Positions 24,925 to 32,959 of a stretch of DNA of 64,000 nt are shown piece by piece. The stretch's first letter is position 1. Each line of letters starts with the position of its first letter. The position numbers and the translations under genes are program-made. Source of the DNA: DATKQY01 sp035532475 (GTDB taxonomy: Bacteria; Actinomycetota; Acidimicrobiia; Acidimicrobiales; Bog-793); assembly GCA_035532475.1 (NCBI GenBank), contig DATKQY010000045.1, forward strand, positions 1 to 64,000, given 5' to 3'. Under the pieces are notes generated by a model. The model was not told the origin of the DNA, made no database searches, and was given only the letters and a program-made list of their open reading frames with translations.

Positions 24925-25052
24925 GAAAGCCTCGCAGTCCTTGAAGACGGTCGCTCCCGTTCATCGTCGGTCCCGCCGGCGTTCCGGCGTGTGTCCGGGG
25001 TGGGGCACGTGGACACGATCGCACGGGCGAATCGGCGAGCGGTGAGCTGTCG

Positions 25053-25646
25053 ATGAAGTTCTTCGCCCAGGTGTTCGTGACCCTCCTGGTGATCATGGAC
25101 CCGCTCGGCAGCGTGCCGGTGTTCATCGCGCTTACCGTGAGGCGAAGCGCCGGGGCACGCCGGCGTCTGGCTTGGCAGGCCGTCGCCGTCGCGGGTGGCG
25201 TCATCGCCGCGTTCGCGCTCTTCGGCCAGCAGATCCTCGAGTACCTCGGTATCACGGTGCCGGCGTTGCAGGGCTCGGGCGGCCTGCTACTGCTCCTCGT
25301 CGCGCTCGAGCTGCTCACGGGCCGGGCCCAGACACCGGTCGAGGTCGACGACGTGAACGTGGCGCTCGTCCCGCTCGGCACGCCCCTGATCGCCGGCCCA
25401 GGCGCGATCGCGGCGACGATCGTGTTCGTGCGCGCAGCGCACGGCGTGCGCGGTGCCGCCGCGATCGCGGGCGCGCTCGCCGCCGTGCTCGTCCTGCTGT
25501 ACCTGGCACTGCGGTTCTCACTGGGGCTGTTCGGCTGGCTGCGCCCGAGTGGCATCCAGCTCGTCACCCGGATATTCGGGCTGCTCCTCTCGGCGATCGC
25601 CGTCCAGCTCGTCGCCGAGAGCATCCGGGGCTTCGTCGGCGCGTGA
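25053..25646 (+). CDS. MarC-family integral membrane protein
   Basis: This 197-residue protein has six membrane helices. It shows the MarC/YhgN family marks: VIMDPLGSVPVFIAL in helix 1, GSGGLLLLLVALELLTGR in helix 3, and VPLGTPLIAGPGAIAATIV in helix 4. The family is widespread and its transport substrate is not established; the early link to multiple antibiotic resistance was not confirmed. The ATG at 25053 is preceded by GCGGTGAG. It stands alone, upstream of the oxidase cluster. Confidence 0.9.
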   Translation: MKFFAQVFVTLLVIMDPLGSVPVFIALTVRRSAGARRRLAWQAVAVAGGVIAAFALFGQQILEYLGITVPALQGSGGLLLLLVALELLTGRAQTPVEVDDVNVALVPLGTPLIAGPGAIAATIVFVRAAHGVRGAAAIAGALAAVLVLLYLALRFSLGLFGWLRPSGIQLVTRIFGLLLSAIAVQLVAESIRGFVGA

Positions 25647-25695
25647 CGTCGAGCTCCCCGAACCCCGCGAAGGAATCCCGCGGTGTTGCAAACGC

Positions 25696-25724
25696 TTGAA
25701 TAGCGCGCGGCAGCGTTCTATCCT
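25696..25724 (+). promoter_or_regulatory. Promoter of the terminal oxidase operon
   Basis: TTGAAT (25696-25701) and TATCCT (25719-25724) are separated by 17 nt, a good housekeeping-type promoter. Transcription would begin near 25731, leaving an untranslated leader of about 115 nt before the cupredoxin GTG. Confidence 0.55.
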
Positions 25725-25845
25725 TCAGCGGCGGGGGCGGCCTACACCGGGGAGTTCTGGGGTCGGGCCGTTGAACATGCTTGCTCGGCGCAGGTCCCCG
25801 AGGGTTGCCGAGCTCCGAGGGCAGTCGGGACAGGGGAGGTATGCG

Positions 25846-26523
25846 GTGACGCGTACGGCGAAATTGGGCGTGTCCTCCGCGCTGTTCGCCGTGGCGATTG
25901 GCCTTGTCGTGTTCACGGTGATGGCCTTCCTACGGACGAACCCGCCCACGATCGACTTCACGCAGGGGCACAAGGCCGGCCAGCCCGTCGATTTGAACGT
26001 CCAGACGGTGGGTGCGATCGGCTTCGGCCCGCACCCCACCTGGGTCTCCTATCTGACGAAGACGCCAGGCGGTCAGTGGGTGCACACGACCCTTTGGGAC
26101 CTGCCGGCCCACACGAAGATCAACATGACGATCGATGAGTATGACAGCGGCAGCCCGCTGCGGAACCAGCAGATCGGGTCGATCTACGGCGTGGAGGGCA
26201 ACCTCGCGCAGCTGAACGGCAAGGCCATCAGCCTGGTCAACTCGAACGCCGGCAACGGCGTCGCCCACACCTTCTCCGTCCCCGAGCTCGGAATCAACAT
26301 CCCGCTCTACGGGGTGAACGGTAATGCCAAGAACTTCTGCAACTCGGCACCGTGCACGCTGAGCGAGGCGCACAACACCATCCAGTTCAGCTTCACCACA
26401 CCCGGCCCAGGCCAGTACCCGTGGCAGTGTTTCGTGCCGTGCGGCCTCGGGTTCCTCTACGGCAACGGAGGGCCGATGCAGACGATCGGGTACATGGACG
26501 GATTCCTGAAGGTGGTGGACTGA
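25846..26523 (+). CDS. Membrane-anchored CuA-like cupredoxin upstream of coxB
   Basis: This 225-residue protein has a single N-terminal membrane helix (about residues 9-29) and an extracytoplasmic cupredoxin domain. Metal-site candidates are H141 (GVAHTF), C195 and C199 (C-x3-C, as in CuA), and M211 (GGPM). The second CuA histidine is missing, since C199 is followed by GLGFLYGNGG. An additional C165/C170 pair could form a disulfide. The GTG at 25846 has GGGGAGG 6 nt upstream, and the stop overlaps the coxB ATG. The position suggests an electron-transfer or oxidase-accessory role; it is not a standard subunit. Confidence 0.85.
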   Translation: MTRTAKLGVSSALFAVAIGLVVFTVMAFLRTNPPTIDFTQGHKAGQPVDLNVQTVGAIGFGPHPTWVSYLTKTPGGQWVHTTLWDLPAHTKINMTIDEYDSGSPLRNQQIGSIYGVEGNLAQLNGKAISLVNSNAGNGVAHTFSVPELGINIPLYGVNGNAKNFCNSAPCTLSEAHNTIQFSFTTPGPGQYPWQCFVPCGLGFLYGNGGPMQTIGYMDGFLKVVD

Positions 26524-27479
26524 TGGCCGACGTCCAGCAGGGGGCTGGCGGCAACGCTGGCCGGCCCCGCGACGCGCTGCGCATCGCAGCGATTTGGGTG
26601 TTCGTTTCGCTCGTCGGCGATTTGCTCTTCGGCTTCCTCTATGGCCCGCACATTCCGCCCGGGAGGATGACCAGCAGCGCCGGCGGAATCCAGTTCGACA
26701 TGAAGGTGCTCTTCCTCGTTGCCCTTCCGGTGGTCTTCGGCGTCCTCGTTTACATGGGCTACGCCGTCTTCACGTGGTCGGCCTCGAAGATGCGATCGGC
26801 GGCTCCCGCTGACAACCGCAGTCACCTCGGCGTGCAGATCGCTTGGATCGCCACCACGACGTTCGTGGTGCTGGGGTTGTTCGTGTTCGGCACCGTGGAG
26901 CTGGTCATCCCCGCTGGCTCCGGTGGTGGTGAAGGCCCCGCGCCGATCTGGACGCCGTCGTCGAAGACGGTCCTCCCCATCCAAGTCATCGCACAGCAGT
27001 GGAAGTTCACGTACCGATACCCGACATTCGGGGGCTTCGAGACCGATCAGCTCCTGATTCCCAACGACACCGCTATCGCCTTCCACGTGACCTCGCTCGA
27101 TGTGATCCACGACTTCTGGGCCTACCAGCTCGGCGTGAAGGCCGACGCCAACCCGGGCCAGGACAACGTGGCCTTTACCACCCCAGACCAGCTCGGGCGT
27201 TTCACCGTACGGTGCGACGAGCTGTGCGGCATCTGGCACGGCTCGATGTACAACTACGGCCATGTCGTCTCGAAGGCGGATTTCGAGCATTGGGCGACAA
27301 CGACGGAGGCATCCTTGGCGGCCGCGACCAAGCTCCTCCCGGCGTTCGCCTGGTCGTACATTCCGAGCGCGAACGGCGCTGGCGGCAGCTACTACCCGGA
27401 GACCAATCCTTTCAGTCAGGTGGAGACGTACGGCGCGGCGACAGTGAGCCCGGCGCAAGCGGCGGCGAAATCGAGCTGA
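26523..27479 (+). CDS. coxB: Cytochrome c oxidase subunit II (CoxB)
   Basis: This 318-residue subunit carries the CuA centre that accepts electrons from a donor. Ligands are all present: H196, C231, E233, C235, H239 and M242 (CDELCGIWHGSM). Three hydrophobic segments precede the domain (about 20-40, 62-85 and 106-130). The first is extra relative to the usual two-helix hairpin. No haem-binding CxxCH is present, so this is not a caa3 fusion. A 50-residue tail follows the cupredoxin. The ATG overlaps the upstream stop (TGATG), so the upstream cupredoxin and CoxB are made together. Confidence 0.95.
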   Translation: MADVQQGAGGNAGRPRDALRIAAIWVFVSLVGDLLFGFLYGPHIPPGRMTSSAGGIQFDMKVLFLVALPVVFGVLVYMGYAVFTWSASKMRSAAPADNRSHLGVQIAWIATTTFVVLGLFVFGTVELVIPAGSGGGEGPAPIWTPSSKTVLPIQVIAQQWKFTYRYPTFGGFETDQLLIPNDTAIAFHVTSLDVIHDFWAYQLGVKADANPGQDNVAFTTPDQLGRFTVRCDELCGIWHGSMYNYGHVVSKADFEHWATTTEASLAAATKLLPAFAWSYIPSANGAGGSYYPETNPFSQVETYGAATVSPAQAAAKSS

Positions 27480-27601
27480 CCACCAGCTCGGCGTGCCGTG
27501 TCGGGTAAGGGACGTCCTAGTAAGGCTCAGGCATCGCCCGGCAGGACGGGCGTCCTCGGGTCGGTGGTGCGGGTCACGTAGACGGGAGCGAGCAAGAGAC
27601 C

Positions 27602-29617
27602 ATGGCAATCGACGCCGAAACGGTACAAGACATTGGACGCCCTGGCCACGAGCCTCCCGCTCCGCTGCGCGGAGGGGGGCACTCAGCCTGGCTCGGCCAG
27701 CACATGGGCACCGCGCTCCTCGGCGCAGTGGCTGGCTACGCGCTCGGGCACTGGGCCGGGAACTACATCGCCTCGAACTACGACCACGTCGCGAATACCG
27801 GCCAGAATGATCTCGCCACGGTCCTCGGCCTGACCTTCGCCGTCCTCGGCTGGCTTGCCGGGATCGGTGCGCTGAACTATCCCTTGGCGAAGATGATGGG
27901 TCGCGCGCCTGCGCCTGAGCGTGCCGAAGCAGGATGGGACCGCTTCTTCCGCTTCAGCCTTGATCACAAGACGGTGGGCCAGCAGTACGTCATCGGCGTG
28001 CTGCTCTTCTTCTTCACCGGTGGCTTGTTCGCGATGGGGGTACGCACCGAGCTGTTGTCGCCCACGAATCACGTCTTCGGGCCGGGGACCTACATCGCCA
28101 TCGTGAGCGAGCACGGTACGATGATGATGATGATGGCCACCTCGGTCATCATCGGCCCGCTCGGTGGCTGGCTCACGCCGCTGCTCATCGGCTCTCGCCG
28201 GATGGCCTTCCCTCGGGTCGAGGCCTTTTCATTCTGGCTGTTCACTGCCGGGTACCTGATCATCCTCACCGCGCTGCCGCTCGGCGGCTTTCCCACGGGC
28301 TGGACGGGCTACGCCCCCCTGCAGACCGAGGCGGCCGGCGGCATGGACTCCTACCTGGTCGGATTCGTGGTCATCGGGACAGGGATGATCTTGGCCGGGT
28401 TCAACATCCTCGTGACGATCATCAGCTATCGCGCTCCAGGCATGACCTGGAGCCGCGTGCCGATCTTCGCGTGGTCGCTCGTCTCGGTATCCTCCCTGCT
28501 CACGCTCGCGACTCCGCTGCTGGCCCTGGCCTGCATCTTCGGGATCCTCGACCGCACCGCGCTTACGGCCTTCTACGTCAATGAGCATGGCGGCAGCTCG
28601 TTCCTTTGGGAGAACCTGTTCTGGTTCTTTGGTCATCCCGAGGTGTACATCATGGCGATTCCGGGCTTCGGGATCGTGGCTGAGCTGCTGCCGGTCTTCA
28701 CGGGCAGGCCCCTTTTCGCCTACCGCGTCGGGGCCGCGGGGATGCTCGGCGTCGCGCTGCTCTCGTTCTTCGTCTGGCAGCATCACCTCTTTGACAGCGG
28801 CATCAACCCGAACATGCGGCCCCTGTTCATGTTGACGACGGAGCTCATCTCAATTCCGACCGGCTTCATCTACCTTGTCGGCCTCGGAACCCTGTGGCGG
28901 GCCAGAATCCGCTTCGAAGTGCCGATGCTGTTCTGTCTCGCCCTCTACTTCAACTTCTTGTTCGGTGGGATCTCAGGTGTCTTCCTGTCCGACGTCCCCG
29001 CCGACGTGACGTTGCACGGAAGCTTCTTCGTGATGGCGCACTTCCACTACACGATCATGGGTGGGTTGATGTTTGCCTTCTTCGCCGGCCTGTACTACTG
29101 GCTGCCGAAGATGACGGGCTACTCCCTGAACAAGCGGTTGGGCCAAATCCATTTCTGGATGATGTTCATCTTCTTCAACATGACCTTCTTCCCGTTGTTC
29201 ATCGTGGGCCTGCTCGGCATGCCGAGGCGTGTCTTCGAGTACGCACCGCGGCTCCAGGCGCTCAACGACTTCTCGACGATCAGCGCCTACCTGCTCGGCT
29301 CGTCGTTCCTCGTGTTCACCGCAAACTTCGTCTGGTCGATCTTCATCGAGCCGAGGCGCGCTCCGGCGAACCCGTGGGGATCGCGCGGCCTCGAGTGGCA
29401 AACGCCGTCTCCGGTGCCCTTCTACAACTTCGAGCGGCTGCCGGTGATCCTGTCCGACCCGTACCACTACGGCGAAGAGAACCCGCTGCCCGTGGCTGAC
29501 TTCGGATTGCCGGTGCCAGCGCCCGCCGGAGCGATGGCGGGTGCCGGAGGCGGCGGTGGTCCCGGCGGTTCCCCTGAGACGAGCTCGCCAAGCGTCGGAG
29601 GAGAGTTGGATGCCTGA
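27602..29617 (+). CDS. coxA: Haem-copper oxidase subunit I (CoxA), atypical proton channels
   Basis: This 671-residue catalytic subunit of a terminal oxidase shows all metal ligands: H171 (low-spin haem), H345 with cross-link Tyr Y349 (GHPEVY), H394/H395 (CuB), and H480/H482 (AHFHY, haems). It differs from A1 oxidases at proton-path positions. The K-channel Lys after PTG is Ile423. The D-channel entrance reads SRRMAFPRVEA instead of APDMAFPRxNN, so the Asp is Arg200 and the Asn pair is Glu-Ala. Two extra helices occupy residues 35-100. The C-terminal 45 residues are Gly/Pro/Ala-rich. The gene follows coxB by 122 bp. Confidence 0.95.
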   Translation: MAIDAETVQDIGRPGHEPPAPLRGGGHSAWLGQHMGTALLGAVAGYALGHWAGNYIASNYDHVANTGQNDLATVLGLTFAVLGWLAGIGALNYPLAKMMGRAPAPERAEAGWDRFFRFSLDHKTVGQQYVIGVLLFFFTGGLFAMGVRTELLSPTNHVFGPGTYIAIVSEHGTMMMMMATSVIIGPLGGWLTPLLIGSRRMAFPRVEAFSFWLFTAGYLIILTALPLGGFPTGWTGYAPLQTEAAGGMDSYLVGFVVIGTGMILAGFNILVTIISYRAPGMTWSRVPIFAWSLVSVSSLLTLATPLLALACIFGILDRTALTAFYVNEHGGSSFLWENLFWFFGHPEVYIMAIPGFGIVAELLPVFTGRPLFAYRVGAAGMLGVALLSFFVWQHHLFDSGINPNMRPLFMLTTELISIPTGFIYLVGLGTLWRARIRFEVPMLFCLALYFNFLFGGISGVFLSDVPADVTLHGSFFVMAHFHYTIMGGLMFAFFAGLYYWLPKMTGYSLNKRLGQIHFWMMFIFFNMTFFPLFIVGLLGMPRRVFEYAPRLQALNDFSTISAYLLGSSFLVFTANFVWSIFIEPRRAPANPWGSRGLEWQTPSPVPFYNFERLPVILSDPYHYGEENPLPVADFGLPVPAPAGAMAGAGGGGGPGGSPETSSPSVGGELDA

Positions 29618-30290
29618 GACCAGCGTCAGCCACGCGCCTCGTGAGACGAGCCCGGATCTCGTCGAAACTCCTGAAGAGCTCGCGTACGAGCTCCGGGCAT
29701 CCGAGAACGCCATCTGGGTCGGCGGCAAGCTCGTCGTCGGTATCGGGGCGTTCCTCTTTGCGGGCCTTGCGTTCGCCTACTTCTATCTGCGTTCGGCAAA
29801 CGATGAGAACCTCTGGCGTCCCCACGGCGTCACCGCCCCGGTCAACCTCGGCGCCATAGTGTTCGGGCTGGTCATGGTTGGGGCGCTGCTGAACATCTAC
29901 GGCACCGCTCGCTTGCGCCGGGGGCAGAGCGTGGACTGGGAAGTGGCAGGTTGGACCGCGCTGGGCTTGTGCCTGCTAGCGGTGGGCTTTCAACTATGGG
30001 AGCTCACCCGGCTACCGTTTGCTCCGGGATCCAGTGGCTACGCGTCAAGCTTCATCGGCTGGGCGGGGCTCAACACGGCCCTGCTTCTGGCCTCGTCGTA
30101 CTGGCTGGAGACACTGCTAGCGCGCGCGATTCACCTCCGTAGGGCTATCAGGCAGGACGGCGGAGCCAGCGCCTCCCCGGCGCCGGCCGCCCGCCTGCTG
30201 CGGGCGAACCTTGAGAGCGTCACGTACTTTCTCGGTTTCGCAGCGTTCGTGAACCTGTTGTTCTGGGTGTTGTTCTACATCGTGGCCTAG
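29610..30290 (+). CDS. coxC: Cytochrome c oxidase subunit III (CoxC)
   Basis: This 226-residue protein has five predicted helices (about 38-61, 79-101, 112-132, 146-165 and 200-224) with the subunit III style FLFAGLAFAYFYLRS and GWTALGLCLLAVGFQLWEL. It is shorter and more divergent than typical CoxC, so subunit III is assigned mainly from position and topology. The ATG at 29610 lies within the coxA 3' end (8-bp overlap) behind GGAGGAGAG, giving coupled translation. Confidence 0.85.
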   Translation: MPETSVSHAPRETSPDLVETPEELAYELRASENAIWVGGKLVVGIGAFLFAGLAFAYFYLRSANDENLWRPHGVTAPVNLGAIVFGLVMVGALLNIYGTARLRRGQSVDWEVAGWTALGLCLLAVGFQLWELTRLPFAPGSSGYASSFIGWAGLNTALLLASSYWLETLLARAIHLRRAIRQDGGASASPAPAARLLRANLESVTYFLGFAAFVNLLFWVLFYIVA

Positions 30291-30345
30291 GGTCGACCGA
30301 CAGGGAGAGGACCAGCGGTAGGCTGGCCGTAAAGGAGTTGGGCTG

Positions 30346-30474
30346 ATGTTCGCAGCAGTGACGGCTACGCACAGCGTGCTCGGCGCGCAGACGCTCACCT
30401 TTGCCATTCCTATCGGGACCCTCGCCCTGATCGGCCTCTGGGGCTTCTTTCAGCGCCAGCGTCCGACCCGTTAG
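30346..30474 (+). CDS. 42-residue single-helix peptide, probable small oxidase subunit
   Basis: This is an ATG (30346) with AAGGAG 9 nt upstream that encodes 42 residues ending in QRQRPTR. One membrane helix spans about residues 17-35 (LTFAIPIGTLALIGLWGFF). It lies 55 bp after coxC and 103 bp before the ctaG-like gene, on the same strand. Terminal oxidases often carry such one-helix subunits (CoxD/CtaF/CcoH-like), and gene finders usually miss them. The sequence is too short to assign to a family. A GGCGGC/GCCGCC hairpin follows the stop at 30474-30495. Confidence 0.65.
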   Translation: MFAAVTATHSVLGAQTLTFAIPIGTLALIGLWGFFQRQRPTR

Positions 30475-30577
30475 GCGGCTCGGCCCCACGCCGCCTCGGC
30501 GTCGGCTGGGTGTGGTTCTTGTGCGATTGGCGCCGCCGTGTCTCTGTGACTCGTAGCGTGGATTGAGGAAAGCCCTG

Positions 30578-31399
30578 ATGATCGGCGTAGCTGGTCTCCG
30601 TTCTGGAGAAGAGCATCGTGCGTCTCGGCTCGGCCTGACTGGCAGGCGGATCATTCTCGGTGTGGGCCTCGGGATGCTGGCTCTGGCGCTGTCGCCCCCG
30701 TTGGTTGCGCTCAGTCGTCGCTACGTCGCGGGCGAGGCGCTGCAGTTCTCACTGCTGGCTTTCGGCGTGCCGATGTCGTTCACCGTCGGCGCCCCCTGGT
30801 TGACCTTTCGGCGGTCTGGACATGTGGAGGCCGCTCCCGGCTGGGCGACCCGGCTTGCACGCGCTCGGAGTCGCAAGCGAGAGCCTTCGCGCAGCGTGGC
30901 CCTGGTGGTCGTATTCTGCCTCGTAGTCGTAGCGTGGCGTCTGCCGCAGGTTGTGGACGCGGTCGCGCGTCATTCGCTGCTCGCGGGCCTCGAGGCGCTC
31001 ACGTTGGTGCCGGTGGGTGTTGCTCTGTTCCTGGAGCTGCTCTACTCACCACCGTTCGAGCCCCGCTCCTCGAGGCCCCTTCGCCTTGGTCTGGCTGCGG
31101 TGGCGATGTGGCTCTCGTGGATCCTCGCGTACATGATCGGATTCGCCCACGTGGGCTGGTTCGACGCCTATCGACACGTGCCGGGTGACGGGCTCAGCCT
31201 CTTCGCCGACCAAGAGCTCACCGCGGGCATCTTGTGGTTCGTTCCCTTTTGCTGCTTCGTGCCCATCGAAGCAGCAAACCTCATCGGGTGGTTGCGTGGC
31301 GACGACGACCCCGACGCGGAGCTGCGCCGGTTGACGAGCGAGGACCATCGTCGCGCGGGCGCCGATTTGATCGCGGAGCCCAACCGACTCACGGACTGA
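30578..31399 (+). CDS. CtaG-like cytochrome c oxidase assembly membrane protein
   Basis: This 273-residue polytopic protein has helices at about 27-46, 56-75, 106-126, 138-158, 175-196 and 221-240. PPLVALSRRYVAGEALQFSLLAFGVPMSF and YDAYRHVPGDGLS-type segments resemble the Caa3_CtaG family (PF09678), which assists CuB insertion, though similarity by eye is moderate. A pair of internal Cys (PFCCF) in the last helix could handle copper. I chose ATG 30578 with GAGGAAA upstream; an in-frame TTG at 30563 is the alternative. The last 11 bp overlap the convergent unknown gene. Confidence 0.7.
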   Translation: MIGVAGLRSGEEHRASRLGLTGRRIILGVGLGMLALALSPPLVALSRRYVAGEALQFSLLAFGVPMSFTVGAPWLTFRRSGHVEAAPGWATRLARARSRKREPSRSVALVVVFCLVVVAWRLPQVVDAVARHSLLAGLEALTLVPVGVALFLELLYSPPFEPRSSRPLRLGLAAVAMWLSWILAYMIGFAHVGWFDAYRHVPGDGLSLFADQELTAGILWFVPFCCFVPIEAANLIGWLRGDDDPDAELRRLTSEDHRRAGADLIAEPNRLTD

Positions 31400-32069
31400 C
31401 GCTGGGCAGGCTCAGGGGCGGGAGCACGGTCGTGATCGCCTTGGCGGCGCGTGCGAGCGCCCCGTTCGCTGCGGCGCGGTCCGAGCGCAAGTGGCCCTCC
31501 GCGATCACGAGGTTCCGTTGTGCTTTCGTGTCGGTCGGATGATCGAGCAGCGTGGATACGGCTTCGATCGCGGTGAGCCCGTCGGGATCTGCCCAACTGA
31601 GCGCATCGCTTGCGACCACGCCCAGGGTCCTCCCGACTCCCGCTCCGGAGATATTCATGCTCGCTAGGTCGACGATGCTCTGGTTGGTGTAGGAGCAGCC
31701 GTTCTCGTCGTCGGCGAGTATCCCAGGTGCCTGGCTGCGATCGCCGCGGGTGAGAGTGCCAGCCCGTTCATATCGGTAGATCGTCAGGGCCTCGGTGACG
31801 GCGACGGCGCAGGCACTCACGTCGCTCGCGATGGTCAGGATGGTTGATCGCGCGTCCGCTCGCTCACTCGCGAGTGTCGCGGGTCGTGGGAGGTCGGTGA
31901 CGACCGCGACCGCGACGACGACGGCGACCGCCGCGAGGGCGAGGGCCGTGGTCCGCCGTCGAAACGGTGGACGGCGGGGGCCGTCTGGAGCCTCTCGCTC
32001 GGGCGTCGGTGGTCCCCCAAGGCGGTCAGGCGCTTCGAGAGCGCTCCTTGAGAGTTCTGCCGGGGTCAT
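31389..32069 (-). CDS. Unknown membrane-anchored protein in the oxidase cluster
   Basis: This 226-residue protein has a 38-residue charged N-terminus and one helix (about 40-58, ALALAAVAVVVAVAVVTDL). An extracytoplasmic domain of about 165 residues follows, with helical character and two Cys (near residues 85 and 124, DVSACAV and ENGCSY). No family is recognised. It sits between the ctaG-like and sco genes, in the same direction as sco and ctaB, about 40 bp downstream of sco. A role in oxidase biogenesis is only suggested by position. Confidence 0.7.
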   Translation of the reverse strand: MTPAELSRSALEAPDRLGGPPTPEREAPDGPRRPPFRRRTTALALAAVAVVVAVAVVTDLPRPATLASERADARSTILTIASDVSACAVAVTEALTIYRYERAGTLTRGDRSQAPGILADDENGCSYTNQSIVDLASMNISGAGVGRTLGVVASDALSWADPDGLTAIEAVSTLLDHPTDTKAQRNLVIAEGHLRSDRAAANGALARAAKAITTVLPPLSLPSVSP

Positions 32070-32110
32070 CCTTGCTCCTCAGTTCGTCAGCGACCGGCGT
32101 CGAGGCGGTA

Positions 32111-32959
32111 TCAGCCCGACGTACTGCTGGGAAGCAGGTGACTGGCATAGGCCGCGATGCCACGACCCCACCGCGCGCGTTGCGACATTGCCAGGGTATA
32201 GGTGCCATTGGCCCGCTGCTCGTTGGCGAACGGGGTCGCCCGGTACGCGAGGCGCCCAGACGGGGAGATGAACCAGATCAGGTCGTTATGGGCGACGGCA
32301 CCCGATGCGACATCGACCGTGATGCCGTAGGAACGCCAGACGCCGTCGAGGCGCGGGAGGGAACCGGTGAGAAAGCTCCAATTGGCCACGACCGATAGAC
32401 CGCTGCGAGCTCCGACCGAACGCGTCGCATCGAGCGAGGTGACGAGCGGGTCCGCGTTCACCGTGACAAAGGCGACCTCCGCGGCTGCGGCCGGCCCGAG
32501 ATCCCGGGACGCGTAGCGCAGCTCGCTTGCGATCACCGGACAGATGTCCTGACAGGTTGGCTCGAAGAACGAAAGCACCACCACCTTGTGGCGCAACGAG
32601 GCGAGGCTGACCCGACTGCCCGCTGGGTCAGTCAGCGTGAAGGCGGGAGCGGTGCCGCGCTCTGGCGTGACGCCCATGAAGTCGCTCATGCTGGTTCCCA
32701 GGCGAGGCTTGTTGGGCGCGATCGTCGGTAGCGTCGCAACGGGTACCACCGAGGTGGGGTTCGATGAGCCGGTCCCACCCGCATTCAGGTAGTTGTCGGC
32801 GAGACCGCCGCCGAGGCCGAGCACGACGATCGTCGCCGCAAACCAGGCGACGACGCGCCTCGACATTGCCGGTGGGGACTCGCTGAGCGCCGCGGCACGG
32901 TCGATCCGGGCAGCGAGGCCCTCGTGAGGCGGCGCTGTCTTGTCAGGGGTGGCGGACAA
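32111..32959 (-). CDS. SCO1/SenC-family copper chaperone
   Basis: This 282-residue thioredoxin-fold protein is anchored by one helix at about 36-56. It has the Sco copper site C136-QDI-C140-P (CxxxCP) and the distal His in AVAHNDLIWF. Sco proteins deliver copper to CuA of subunit II, which fits the neighbouring coxB and CuA-like gene. The frame begins at a TTG (32959) that overlaps the end of ctaB by 17 bp. An ATG at residue 32, just before the helix, is a plausible alternative start. Confidence 0.88.
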   Translation of the reverse strand: MSATPDKTAPPHEGLAARIDRAAALSESPPAMSRRVVAWFAATIVVLGLGGGLADNYLNAGGTGSSNPTSVVPVATLPTIAPNKPRLGTSMSDFMGVTPERGTAPAFTLTDPAGSRVSLASLRHKVVVLSFFEPTCQDICPVIASELRYASRDLGPAAAAEVAFVTVNADPLVTSLDATRSVGARSGLSVVANWSFLTGSLPRLDGVWRSYGITVDVASGAVAHNDLIWFISPSGRLAYRATPFANEQRANGTYTLAMSQRARWGRGIAAYASHLLPSSTSG

